DNA from: CAYYWP01 sp050176585
GTDB taxonomy: Bacteria > Desulfobacterota > Binatia > HRBIN30 > CADEER01
Direction: 5' to 3'
DNA: 64,000 bases
Assembly: GCA_050176585.1 (NCBI GenBank)
Contig: JBFXHX010000005.1
Span: 97,801 to 161,800, forward strand
Shown: positions 46,991-55,197 of the stretch, piece by piece
Position numbering within the stretch: the stretch's first letter is position 1
Layout: each line of letters opens with the position of its first letter
Notes under the pieces: generated by a model
What the model saw: the letters and a program-made list of their open reading frames with translations, nothing else
Told to the model about the DNA's origin: nothing
Database searches by the model: none
Made by a program: the position numbers and the translations under genes

Positions 46991-48505
46991 TCAGCGATGT
47001 TCTGGCCGCATGTGCGGAAACAGGATCACGTCGCGGATGGAGGACGAGTCCGTGAGCAGCATCACCAGCCGATCGATGCCGATACCCTCGCCCGCGGCCG
47101 GCGGCATCGCGTGCTCGAGCGCGCGCACGAAATCCTCGTCCATCACGTGGGCGTCCTCGTCGCCGGCCGCCTTCTGCGCCGCCTGTGCCTCGAGCCGGGC
47201 GCGCTGATCGTCGGGGTCGTTGAGCTCCGAGAAGGCGTTGGCCATTTCCTGGCCGCCGATGAACAGCTCGAACCGGTCGACGAACGCTGGCGCCCGCTCG
47301 TTGCGGCGCGCCAGTGGCGAGACGACGACCGGGTACTCGTACACGAACGTCGGCTGGATGAGCTCGGGCTCCGCCAGGTGCTCGAATACGTCGAGGAGCA
47401 GGTACCCGCCGGCCGCGTCGCCGTACAGCGCGCGATAATCCTTCCGCGCGAAGCCTTCGATGCGGTCTGCAGCGCTCTGCAGCCGGGCGGCATCGAGCAG
47501 GCGGACCGCGTCCAGCGGCAGCGCGCAGCGCGCCGCGACGTACTCCGGGATCGATATGCGCCGGAACGGCGGCGTCAGGTCGATGTCGGCGCCGAGGTAC
47601 CGGACGCGCCGCGAGCCGACGACCGCATCCGCGAGTCCCACCAGGAGCTCCTCGGTGAGTTGCATGAGGTCCTCGTAAGTCGCGTAGGCCTGATAGAATT
47701 CGAGCAGCGTGAACTCGGGGTTGTGCCGCGTCGAGACACCCTCGTTGCGAAAGACGCGGTTGAGCTCGAACACGCGCTCCAAACCGCCGACCAGGAGCCG
47801 TTTCAGATACAGCTCGGGCGCGATGCGGAGGTACAGGTCCATGTCGAGCGCATTGTGATGGGTCCGAAACGGCTTCGCGGCCGCGCCGCCGGCGAGTGGC
47901 TGCATCATCGGCGTCTCGACTTCGATGAAGTCGCGCGCGGTGAGGAAGTCGCGGATGTAGCGGATGATCTGCGCGCGGCGGCGAAACGTGCCGCGCACCG
48001 CCTCATTGGCGACCAGATCGAGATAGCGCTGGCGGTAGCGCGCTTCGACGTCGGTGAGGCCGTGCCACTTTTCGGGCAGCGGACGCAGCGCCTTGGCCAG
48101 CACGCGGCAGGCATGCGCCTCGACCGTCAACTCGCCGGTCTTGGTGCGAAACAGCGGGCCGACCACGCCGACGATGTCGCCCACGTCGGCGCACTTGAAG
48201 CGCGCGAAGCCGTCTTCGCCCAGCACGTCGCGTTTGACATAGGCCTGCAGCCGGCCGTCGCGATCTTGCAGGTGCAGAAAGGATGCCTTGCCGAAATCGC
48301 GCTTGGCGACCATGCGACCCGCCACCGCCACCGCGTTGCGGCGGCCGCCGAGCTCGTCGGCGGAGAGCGCACCGAAGGCGTCGACCACCGCCTGCGTCGT
48401 GTGCGTGGGGCGGAAATCGTTCGCGAACGGGTTCTCCCCGGCCGCGCGCAGCGCGTCCAACTTGCTGCGACGGATCGCGATGAGATCGGTTGTATCAGCC
48501 TCCAC
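46991..48505 (-). CDS. lysS: Lysyl-tRNA synthetase (class II)
   Basis: The class II enzyme charges tRNA-Lys. I start it at GTG 48505 (504 aa); the frame stays open far upstream but that part is shadow. An N-terminal OB fold (about 50-155, VAVAGRMVAKRDFGKASFLHLQD) is followed by the catalytic core with motif 2 FRNEGVSTRHNPEFTLLEFYQAYA, cut here to FRNEGVSTRHNPEFT, and motif 3 GEGIGIDRLVMLLTD. It ends 21 bases before lolC/E; the two may be in the same transcript. Confidence 0.96.
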   Translation of the reverse strand: MEADTTDLIAIRRSKLDALRAAGENPFANDFRPTHTTQAVVDAFGALSADELGGRRNAVAVAGRMVAKRDFGKASFLHLQDRDGRLQAYVKRDVLGEDGFARFKCADVGDIVGVVGPLFRTKTGELTVEAHACRVLAKALRPLPEKWHGLTDVEARYRQRYLDLVANEAVRGTFRRRAQIIRYIRDFLTARDFIEVETPMMQPLAGGAAAKPFRTHHNALDMDLYLRIAPELYLKRLLVGGLERVFELNRVFRNEGVSTRHNPEFTLLEFYQAYATYEDLMQLTEELLVGLADAVVGSRRVRYLGADIDLTPPFRRISIPEYVAARCALPLDAVRLLDAARLQSAADRIEGFARKDYRALYGDAAGGYLLLDVFEHLAEPELIQPTFVYEYPVVVSPLARRNERAPAFVDRFELFIGGQEMANAFSELNDPDDQRARLEAQAAQKAAGDEDAHVMDEDFVRALEHAMPPAAGEGIGIDRLVMLLTDSSSIRDVILFPHMRPEHR

Positions 48506-48758
48506 GCGCGCGTGCCTTTCAGGCGATTTACGGAGCGCTGGGGAGGGAGTCAAGGCGACGGAACCCGGTGCGCGCACACGGGGCGGGGCACGCCGCGGCG
48601 CGCGCGATCGGCGCCGGCGGAGCGCGCCGCTCCGCGCTCCTCCAGCGCTTCCCGCGACGCGCGCCAATCCGCCGCCCCGGCGTGCGCACGCGACGCCGCT
48701 CGATCCGCGTTGGCCCGGCTTGTGTCCACCGGCACGGCTGCCTATCCTCGCGCTGCCC

Positions 48759-48959
48759 ATGCGCATTACCGTGTTGCCGCAGCGAAAAGAGCTCGAGTTG
48801 AGTGGGCGGCGGCGCGCCGGCGACGTGCTGCGGGCGCTCGGTTTTCTACCCGGCACCGCGATGATCATCCGCGGCGACGAGCTCGTACCGGAGAGCACCA
48901 TGCTCGAAGCCGACGACGTGATCGAGGTGCGCTCGGTGATCTCCGGAGGTGCGGCGTGA
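48759..48959 (+). CDS. ttuB: TtuB-like ubiquitin-fold sulfur carrier
   Basis: The 66-aa protein MRITVLPQRKELELSGRRR has the beta-grasp fold seen in ThiS/MoaD. Segments ALGFLPGTAMIIRGDELVPE and DDVIEVRSVISGG match TtuB, the sulfur donor for 2-thiolation of tRNA T54. The GG that should be the free C-terminus is followed here by two more alanines (codons GCG GCG before TGA), so the carrier end must be trimmed or act differently. The stop overlaps the ttuA GTG as GTGA. A weak promoter (TTGTGT, 17 bases, TATCCT; 48720-48748) lies just upstream. Confidence 0.8.
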   Translation: MRITVLPQRKELELSGRRRAGDVLRALGFLPGTAMIIRGDELVPESTMLEADDVIEVRSVISGGAA

Positions 48960-49882
48960 AGTGCACGCGCTGCCGAGCGCCGGCGGAGGTGCAGCTCCGT
49001 CAGCACAACTCGAACTTCTGCCGCGCCTGCTTCCTGCTCGTATTTCAGCGCCAGGTCGAGCGCGCCATCGAGAAAGAGCGCATGTTCACCCACGACGAGC
49101 CGCTGCTGGTCGCGGTCTCCGGCGGCAAAGACAGCCTCGCGTTGTGGGACGTGCTGATCGGCCTCGGGTACCGCACCACCGGACTGCACCTCTCGCTCGG
49201 CATCGGATCGTACTCCGACGTCTCGACCGAGAAGACCGCCGCGTTTGCCGCGGCGCGGGACCTGCCGTTGATCACGGTAGCGCTGGCCGAGCAGGGACTG
49301 GCGGTGCCCGATGTGGCGGGTCTGACCCGCCGGCCGGCGTGCTCGGCGTGCGGCACGATGAAGCGGCACTACTTCGACCAGCTGGCGGTCGACCGCGGGT
49401 TCCCGGTCGTGGCCACCGGACACAACCTCGACGACGAAGCGGCGCGGCTGCTGGGCAACGTCCTGCATTGGCAGCTCGAGCACCTCGCGCGCCAGCGCCC
49501 GGTATTGGAGCCCACGCACCCGCGCTTCGTGCGCAAGGTGAAGCCGCTCTTCCGCATCAGCGAGTACGAGACTGCCGTCTACGCGTTCATGCGCGGCATC
49601 GATTACGTCATCGAGGAATGCCCCAACGCCACCGGCGCCACTCAGCTCGTCTACAAGGACATGCTGAACCGCCTCGAGGCGGCGAGCCCGGGAAGCAAGC
49701 TCAGCTTCGTGCAGGATTTCCTGCAGCGCGCCCAGCCGGGGCTGGCGGCTCCGGGCGCGCGCACGGCGCCGGCCACCTGCCAGGGCTGCGGAATGCCATC
49801 CTTCGGCGAGCTCTGCGGGTTCTGCCGTCTGGTGCGTGAGATCGACGCGCGCCGCGAACGGCACGCCGCCGCCGGGCACTGA
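48956..49882 (+). CDS. ttuA: tRNA-5-methyluridine-54 2-sulfurtransferase
   Basis: TtuA (308 aa) activates U54 with ATP and inserts sulfur. It starts at GTG 48956 with GGAGGTG 5 bases upstream. An N-terminal zinc ribbon (CTRC, CRAC), a PP-loop SGGKDS at 55-60, Cys129 and Cys132 (ACSAC) and Cys222 (EECPN) correspond to the [4Fe-4S] cysteines of the Thermus enzyme (130, 133, 222). A C-terminal zinc ribbon has CQGC and CGFC. TtcA/TilS-like enzymes lack this double ribbon. Sulfur arrives on TtuB, encoded just upstream. Confidence 0.93.
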   Translation: MKCTRCRAPAEVQLRQHNSNFCRACFLLVFQRQVERAIEKERMFTHDEPLLVAVSGGKDSLALWDVLIGLGYRTTGLHLSLGIGSYSDVSTEKTAAFAAARDLPLITVALAEQGLAVPDVAGLTRRPACSACGTMKRHYFDQLAVDRGFPVVATGHNLDDEAARLLGNVLHWQLEHLARQRPVLEPTHPRFVRKVKPLFRISEYETAVYAFMRGIDYVIEECPNATGATQLVYKDMLNRLEAASPGSKLSFVQDFLQRAQPGLAAPGARTAPATCQGCGMPSFGELCGFCRLVREIDARRERHAAAGH

Positions 49883-49887
49883 CGGCA

Positions 49888-50721
49888 GTGGCCGCTCCCC
49901 ACGCCCCCGCGGACCAACCCGCACCCGCCGACGCGGGCGCAGACCGCGCCCTCCTGCGCGCCGGCGACGCCGTGTTGTTCATCGACGGCAAGGAGCGCGA
50001 GTACATGCGCATCCTGCGCGCCGGCGGCCGCATCCATCTCCGCGGCGGCACCATTGCCGCGGACGACCTCATCGGACGGCCCGAGGGCCGCACGGTGGAG
50101 AACAGCTCGCGCGAGCCGTTCCTCGTTCTGCGGCCGACGTTCGCCACCCTGATCCCGAACCTGCCGCGCCGTGCACAGGTGATCTATCCGAAGGACATCG
50201 GACCGATTCTCCTCTGGGGCGACATCGGGCCCGGCATGCGGGTGCTGGAAGCGGGCACGGGACCGGGCGCGCTGACCATGGCGCTGTTGCGCGCGGTGGG
50301 CGTTACCGGAACGCTCATCTCGTACGAGATCCGCCCCGAGTTCCTGGACATGGCGCGCGCCAACATCCAGCAGTTCTATGGCGACGCGCCGCAATGGATC
50401 CCAGTGCACGCAGATGTCTACGAGGGGATCTCCGAGCGCGAACTCGATCGCATCATCCTCGATCTCTCCGAGCCGTGGAGAGCGCTGCCCGCCGTCGCCG
50501 GTGCGCTCCGCGCGGGCGGCGTGCTGGTCGTCTATCTCCCGACGGTGTTGCAGGTAAAGCAGTTCGCGGATCAGGCGCCGGCGGCGGGGTTCGGCGCGCT
50601 GCACATCGCCGAGACGCTCATGCGCCCTTGGCACGCCAAAGGGCTCAGCATTCGCCCCGAGCATCGCATGGTGGCGCACACGGGCTTCATCATCACGTGC
50701 CGGCGGCTCGCAGTTGATTGA
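49888..50721 (+). CDS. trmI: tRNA (adenine-58-N1)-methyltransferase
   Basis: TrmI (277 aa) makes m1A58 in the T-loop of tRNA. The N-terminal beta-barrel ends near 85; KDIGPILLWGDIGPGMRVLEAGTGPGALTMALL carries the SAM motif I (about residue 117-130, EAGTGPGALT), SYEIRPEFLDMARANIQ holds the acidic motif II, and LDLSEPWRAL is the catalytic DxxxPW. It begins 5 bases after ttuA (GTG). In Thermus m1A58 promotes 2-thiolation of position 54, so the three genes make one pathway. Confidence 0.94.
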   Translation: MAAPHAPADQPAPADAGADRALLRAGDAVLFIDGKEREYMRILRAGGRIHLRGGTIAADDLIGRPEGRTVENSSREPFLVLRPTFATLIPNLPRRAQVIYPKDIGPILLWGDIGPGMRVLEAGTGPGALTMALLRAVGVTGTLISYEIRPEFLDMARANIQQFYGDAPQWIPVHADVYEGISERELDRIILDLSEPWRALPAVAGALRAGGVLVVYLPTVLQVKQFADQAPAAGFGALHIAETLMRPWHAKGLSIRPEHRMVAHTGFIITCRRLAVD

Positions 50722-50753
50722 CTCTGCGCACAGGGCTGTAGTACCTGAACCAA

Positions 50754-50767
50754 CACTCGCGCGAGTG
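50754..50767. other. Perfect 14-base palindrome before the cyclo-ligase gene
   Basis: CACTCGCGCGAGTG lies 8 bases before the ATG at 50776 and covers where the ribosome site would be. It could be an operator or a hairpin that limits translation. Confidence 0.4.
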
Positions 50768-50775
50768 CCGGGCGC

Positions 50776-51513
50776 ATGACGAAGGACGCGATCCGCCACA
50801 AGGTGTGGAGTCGGCTCACCACGGCTGGCGTGGCGCGGTTCCCCGGCGCATATGGCCGCGTGCCGAATTTCAGCGGCGCCGACCGTGCGGCGAAGCTGCT
50901 GACGCAGCTCACGATCTGGAAGCGTGCCAAAGCCGTGAAGGTCGATCTCAGCGCGCCGCAGCTCGCGCTCCGGCGCGCGGCGCTCGCGGACGGCAAGGTC
51001 ATCTACATCCCCGTGCCTGGCTTGCACGCAGAGCGCTGCTTTCTCGAGGTCGACCCGGCGCGCCTCGGCGCGAACGCCTGGCGTGCGGCGTGCCTACGCG
51101 GTGCGCTCAAGTACGGGAAACCGCTCGCTCCGCACGAGTTGCGCGGCATCGACCTCGTGCTCGTCGGCTCCGTGGCCGTGTCGCGCCAGGGCGCCCGCGT
51201 CGGGCGCGGCAGCGGTGCGATCGATCTCGAGTACGCGCTCTTGCGGCGCGCCGGCAAGGTCCGCGAGTACACGCCCATCGTCACCACCGTGCACGCCCTG
51301 CAGGTGATCGACGACCGCATCGCCATGCGCGCGCACGACATCCCGGTCGACTTCGTCATCACCCCCGATCAGGTCGTCGCGGCGCCCAGCTTGTATCCGC
51401 GCCCGCGCGGCATCCTTTGGGATCTCCTGCCGGACGAGCGCATTCGCGCGATTCCGGCGCTGCGCAAGGGGCGCCGCGAGGGACGCGGCACGCTCACCCC
51501 CGGCCAGCTCTGA
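50776..51513 (+). CDS. 5-formyltetrahydrofolate cyclo-ligase family protein
   Basis: The 245-aa protein has the fold of 5-formyl-THF cyclo-ligases, which turn 5-formyl-THF to 5,10-methenyl-THF with ATP. Recognisable parts are GKVIYIPVPGLHAERCFLEVD, GIDLVLVGSVAVSRQGARVG and HDIPVDFVITPDQVV. The active-site loop, typically GxGxGYYD, reads GRGSGAIDLEYALL here, so it belongs to the divergent MTHFSD-type branch and may act on another substrate. It follows trmI by 54 bases and has no folate neighbours. Confidence 0.8.
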   Translation: MTKDAIRHKVWSRLTTAGVARFPGAYGRVPNFSGADRAAKLLTQLTIWKRAKAVKVDLSAPQLALRRAALADGKVIYIPVPGLHAERCFLEVDPARLGANAWRAACLRGALKYGKPLAPHELRGIDLVLVGSVAVSRQGARVGRGSGAIDLEYALLRRAGKVREYTPIVTTVHALQVIDDRIAMRAHDIPVDFVITPDQVVAAPSLYPRPRGILWDLLPDERIRAIPALRKGRREGRGTLTPGQL

Positions 51514-51814
51514 CCGCATCGCTAGCGGCAGCCGCACGCCGCTCTGTGCACCCGAGCTTGCGGAAATGTCCGCAGTCAGCGGTTGGGTGCTACGCGCAAC
51601 GCCGCTAGACCTCCACGCGCCGCGGTCGCGCGGCCATGGGAGCCGGCGCACGCCCGACACGGCATAAACCCACTCCGCCGTTGTCACACGCCACGCCATT
51701 GACGGAGTACCTGGTGCGCAACTGGTGCGCGCCAGTCAATCGCTGCGTGGCATGTCGCTTGCTTAACCCTTCGTCAACGGCCAGGGCGCCACCACGAGGG
51801 AGGGAGCAGCGCAT
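51514..51814 (+). other. Intergenic region before the XRE regulator
   Basis: About 300 bases with no convincing gene. A small hairpin (TGCGGA-AATG-TCCGCA, about 51558) lies near its start. At 51711-51719 and 51722-51730 the 9-mer CTGGTGCGC is directly repeated, enclosed by ATTGAC (51698-51703) and GTCAAT (51735-51740). This is a possible binding site for the downstream regulator. No clear promoter is seen. Confidence 0.35.
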
Positions 51815-52060
51815 ATGGGAGACCACATGAACAACTTCATCCGCCAGCTGCGGCGCCAACTCGGCATGACGCAAGAGGAACTCGCGCACTCCCTCGGCAT
51901 CACCGTCGGCACGGTGAACCGCTGGGAAAATGGGCGGTTCCGGCCGAGTAAGCTGGCGCGCGCCACGATCCTGGATTTCGCCCGCCGCCACGGAGTGCGG
52001 CTCGAGGGTGATCCGCAATGCAGTGAGGTCCCCTCCGGCGGCGAGGAACCGATTCATTAG
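51815..52060 (+). CDS. XRE-family helix-turn-helix regulator
   Basis: The 81-aa protein is a single Cro/C1-type HTH domain: FIRQLRRQLGMTQEELAHSLGITVGTVNRWENGRFRPSKLARATI. The recognition helix is VGTVNRWENGR. ATG 51815 is preceded by GGAGCAG; ATG 51827 (MNNFIRQ) is also possible. It has no partner toxin gene next to it. It may bind the direct repeats at 51711-51730 and regulate itself. Confidence 0.88.
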   Translation: MGDHMNNFIRQLRRQLGMTQEELAHSLGITVGTVNRWENGRFRPSKLARATILDFARRHGVRLEGDPQCSEVPSGGEEPIH

Positions 52061-52237
52061 CCACGGACAGGGCGCACGAGCTTCCATCGCTGCGTGCCGG
52101 CTTCGCGCCGGGACGACTACGCCCGGGGCTTTTGCCCCGTGATTCCGGCGCGTGTAGAGTGCCCGAGCGCGTGAGGCCGACGTCGGGCCCGCAGCCGCAC
52201 CCAGCGGATCGCCGAGCGTGCGGTGCAACACTGACCC

Positions 52238-53353
52238 ATGGCCGCTCTGTCCCTGGTGCATGTCGACGCCGAACGCGGCTACTCCGGCGGCGAAGTCCAG
52301 GTGTTGCTCCTGATCGCCGAGCTCAGCCGCCGCGGCCATCGCAACGTGCTCATCTGCCCGCCCGCGAGCGCGGTCGGCGCGGCAGCCGCGGCGCGCGGGA
52401 TCGCAGTCCGCGCGATATCGATGCGGAGTGATCTCGACCTCCTTGCCGTACCCCGCCTCGTGGGCGCGCTGCGGGCTGCGCGGCCCGATGCCGTGCATCT
52501 CCATACCGGGCGCGCGGCCTGGCTCGGCGGTCTCGCGGCATACTGGGCGCGCGTGCCGGCGATCGTCACGCGCCGCATGGATCGCCCGGTGCACCGCTCG
52601 GCGCGCACGCGCCTCATCTACGGGCAGTGGACACAGCGCACGGCCGCGATCTCGGCCCATGTCGGCGAGCAACTCGCCGCCGCCGGCGTGGCGCGGCGGC
52701 GCATCGCGGTGATCCCGGACGCGATCGACACCGCGCGCGTGCAAACGCGGCGTGGCCGCGCCGCACTGCGCGCGGCCGAAGGCGCCGCCGACGCGGATGT
52801 CGTACTGCTGAGCGCAGCCGCGCTGGTGGCGCGCAAGGGTGGTGACGTGCTGCTGGACGCGCTCGCGCATCTCGGCCGGGCCGGGTTGCGCCCGCGCGTC
52901 TGGTTCGCGGGTGAGGGCCCGGAGCGGGCCGCGCTGATTGCCCACGCCGACCGGCTCGGACTCGGCGCACAGGTCCGCTGGCTCGGCCAGCGGGACGATA
53001 TGGGGGACCTGCTCGCGGCCGCGGATGCGGTGGTCGTGCCCTCGCGCGCCGAGGGGCTCGGCGTGATCGCGCTGGAGGCGATGGCGGCCGGCCGGCCGGT
53101 GATCGCCAGCGCCGTGGGAGGGTTGCGGGACGCGATCGGCGGCGAGCGCACGGGATTGCTCGTCCCGCCTGGCGATCCAGCGGCCCTGGCTACGGCGGTT
53201 GCCCGCATCATCACGGACGCGGAGCTGCGCGGCCGGCTCGGTGCGGCGGGCCCGGCCGAGGTCGCGCAGCGTTTTCTGCCCGGACCGATGGCGGACGCCT
53301 ACGAGCGGTTGTATGCGGAGGCGCGCGCGGAGTGGGAGCGGCGCGCCGACTGA
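52238..53353 (+). CDS. Family 4 glycosyltransferase
   Basis: This 371-aa GT-B protein has the GT4 motif SRAEGLGVIALEAMAAGRPVIAS (the E-x7-E). The N-terminus is SLVHVDAERGYSGGEVQVLLL, typical of glycan-core transferases, and the C-terminal domain contains LLSAAALVARKGGDVLLDAL and GEGPERAALIAHADRLGL. It begins a run of surface-glycan genes. Donor and acceptor cannot be told. Confidence 0.88.
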   Translation: MAALSLVHVDAERGYSGGEVQVLLLIAELSRRGHRNVLICPPASAVGAAAAARGIAVRAISMRSDLDLLAVPRLVGALRAARPDAVHLHTGRAAWLGGLAAYWARVPAIVTRRMDRPVHRSARTRLIYGQWTQRTAAISAHVGEQLAAAGVARRRIAVIPDAIDTARVQTRRGRAALRAAEGAADADVVLLSAAALVARKGGDVLLDALAHLGRAGLRPRVWFAGEGPERAALIAHADRLGLGAQVRWLGQRDDMGDLLAAADAVVVPSRAEGLGVIALEAMAAGRPVIASAVGGLRDAIGGERTGLLVPPGDPAALATAVARIITDAELRGRLGAAGPAEVAQRFLPGPMADAYERLYAEARAEWERRAD

Positions 53354-53428
53354 GCTGCCCGCCGCTGCGCGGCCGGCGCCACTTGACCGCGCGCGGGCGG
53401 AACCGGCAAGGCCGGCGGCGGAGTCCTG

Positions 53429-54238
53429 ATGTCGGAGTGTCCCCCAGCGAAGGCCGCGCTGAGCGCGTGCGTGATCACACGCGACGAGGCGGACCGCATC
53501 GAGGAGTGCCTGCAATCGCTCACCTGGTGCGACGAGGTGCTGGTCGTCGATTCGCACTCGCGCGACGACACGCGCGAGCGCGCGGCGCGGCTCGGCGCGC
53601 GCGTGATCGAGCGCGACTGGCCCGGCTATGCGGCCCAGAAGGAGTTTGCGATCCGCGCCGCGGCGCACGACTGGGTGCTGTCGATCGATGCCGACGAGCG
53701 CGTCTCCGAGCCGCTGCGCGCCGAGATCGCCGCGTTGCGGGCGGCTGGTTTTCCCGGCGCCGCCGGCTGGAGCGTGCCGCGCTGCAGCCAGTACCTGGGC
53801 CGCTGGATCCGCCACGGTAGCTGGTACCCGGATCGCAGCGTGCGGCTGTTCGACCGCCGGTGCGGGCGATTCGCGCCGAGCGCCTCGTACGACCTGCACG
53901 AGCGAGTGCACGTCGACGGGCCTACCGGGATGTTGCGCCACGAGCTCTTGCACGTGCCGTATCGCTCGCTGAGCGAGCATCTGCAGACGATCGACCGCTA
54001 CACGACCATCATGGCGGCCGGGCTCCATGCGCGCGGCCGGCGCGCCCGCGTGGCGGACGTCGTGCTCCGGCCGGCGGCGCACTTCGCGAAGTGCTACGTC
54101 CTCAAAGGAGGCTTTCGCGACGGCTGGCGCGGCCTGCTCCTCGCTTACCTCGGCGCGCACTACGTGCGAATGCGCTATGCGAAGCTGCTGGCCCTGCAAG
54201 CGGCCGGTGACGCCGCGCCGCACCCGAGCGCCGGGTGA
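53429..54238 (+). CDS. Family 2 glycosyltransferase (WaaE/KdtX-like)
   Basis: The 269-aa protein has the pattern of LPS inner-core beta-1,4-glucosyltransferase: SACVITRDEADRIEECLQSL, VLVVDSHSRDDTRERAA, GYAAQKEFAIRAAAHDWVLSIDADERV (the DxD) and FDRRCGRFAPSASYDLHERVHVDG. The last 60 residues carry a short hydrophobic anchor region. Its stop overlaps a GTG start of the next gene. Confidence 0.88.
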   Translation: MSECPPAKAALSACVITRDEADRIEECLQSLTWCDEVLVVDSHSRDDTRERAARLGARVIERDWPGYAAQKEFAIRAAAHDWVLSIDADERVSEPLRAEIAALRAAGFPGAAGWSVPRCSQYLGRWIRHGSWYPDRSVRLFDRRCGRFAPSASYDLHERVHVDGPTGMLRHELLHVPYRSLSEHLQTIDRYTTIMAAGLHARGRRARVADVVLRPAAHFAKCYVLKGGFRDGWRGLLLAYLGAHYVRMRYAKLLALQAAGDAAPHPSAG

Positions 54239-55197
54239 CATCGGCGCCGGCCCGCTCCGCGGGTCGATATCCATCGGTGAGGATGTGTGGTTTGTTCTCG
54301 GTGAAGGCGTTTGCCGTGACCGACTCGATCTCCGTCATCGTCTCGACCTACAACAACCCGGCCGCCCTCCATCTCGTGTTGGCCGGATTGGCGCGCCAGA
54401 GCCGCCCACCCGCCGAGCTGCTGATCGCCGACGACGGCAGCGGCCCGGATACGCGCGCGCTGGTCAGCCATTGGGCGGAGCGGCTGCCGTTCCCGCTCCG
54501 GCACATCTGGCACCCGGATGAGGGATTCCGAAAGTGCCGCATCCTCAATCGCGCGATTGCGGCGGCCAGCGGCGCGTACCTGGTGTTCTTCGACGGCGAC
54601 TGCATCGCCACCCGGCACTGTTTGGCCATGCACGCGGCACGCGCGGCGCCCAACCGGTACGTCAGCGGCGGCAAGGTGTTGCTGGGCGCGCGCGTGAGCG
54701 CGCATCTGGACGAGGATGACGTGGCCCGCGGCGTCCTCGACCGCTTCGGTTGGTGGTGGTGGAGCGTGCAGAAGAAGCGCCGCCTGATCGCGGGCAGCGT
54801 ACCGTGGCTGCGCAGCGCGCTCGATCGGAAGCATCGCCGCCCGCCGGGTTGGCGCGGGGAGAACGCGTCCACCTGGGCGTCGCACGTCCGCGCGGTCGGC
54901 GGCTTCGATGAACGGTTCACCTACGGATACGAAGACGCGGACTTCGGCCAGCGCCTTCTGCTCGCCGGCGTCGTCGGCTGCTCGGTGCGCTACACGGCGC
55001 CAGTCTATCATCTCCATCATGCGCGGCCCTGGCGCACCGAACCCGTGATCGCCGCCAACAAAGCGCTCTACGATGCGAACCGCGCTGCGCGCGTGGTGGT
55101 GACGCCGTACGGGCTCACGCCTGCGCACCAGCCCGAGGCACCCGCCGCGAGCAGGACATCGCCGCGCCCAGCGGAGCGGGAAGGGGAGGCGGGATGA
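54235..55197 (+). CDS. Family 2 glycosyltransferase with galactosyltransferase-type C-domain
   Basis: The 320-aa reading frame begins with GTG 54235 (GTGA overlap); a GTG at 54316 (VTDSISVIVSTYNNP) would drop 27 residues that are not part of the fold. The GT-A core has LLIADDGSGPDTRAL, YLVFFDGDCIATRHCL (the DxD) and a catalytic region VGGFDERFTYGYEDADFGQRLLL of the glyco_transf_7C type. It is coupled to the flanking genes. Confidence 0.85.
   Translation: MTSAPARSAGRYPSVRMCGLFSVKAFAVTDSISVIVSTYNNPAALHLVLAGLARQSRPPAELLIADDGSGPDTRALVSHWAERLPFPLRHIWHPDEGFRKCRILNRAIAAASGAYLVFFDGDCIATRHCLAMHAARAAPNRYVSGGKVLLGARVSAHLDEDDVARGVLDRFGWWWWSVQKKRRLIAGSVPWLRSALDRKHRRPPGWRGENASTWASHVRAVGGFDERFTYGYEDADFGQRLLLAGVVGCSVRYTAPVYHLHHARPWRTEPVIAANKALYDANRAARVVVTPYGLTPAHQPEAPAASRTSPRPAEREGEAG

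Noticed and set aside
46544..48955. Very long plus-strand frame opposite lysS leading into ttuA
   Set aside because: Only the part after GTG 48956 has TtuA motifs and a ribosome site; the rest is antisense to lolC/E and lysS.
51636..51830. 64-codon frame upstream of the XRE gene
   Set aside because: No ribosome site, Arg/Pro-rich start and overlap with the XRE start; no recognisable domain.
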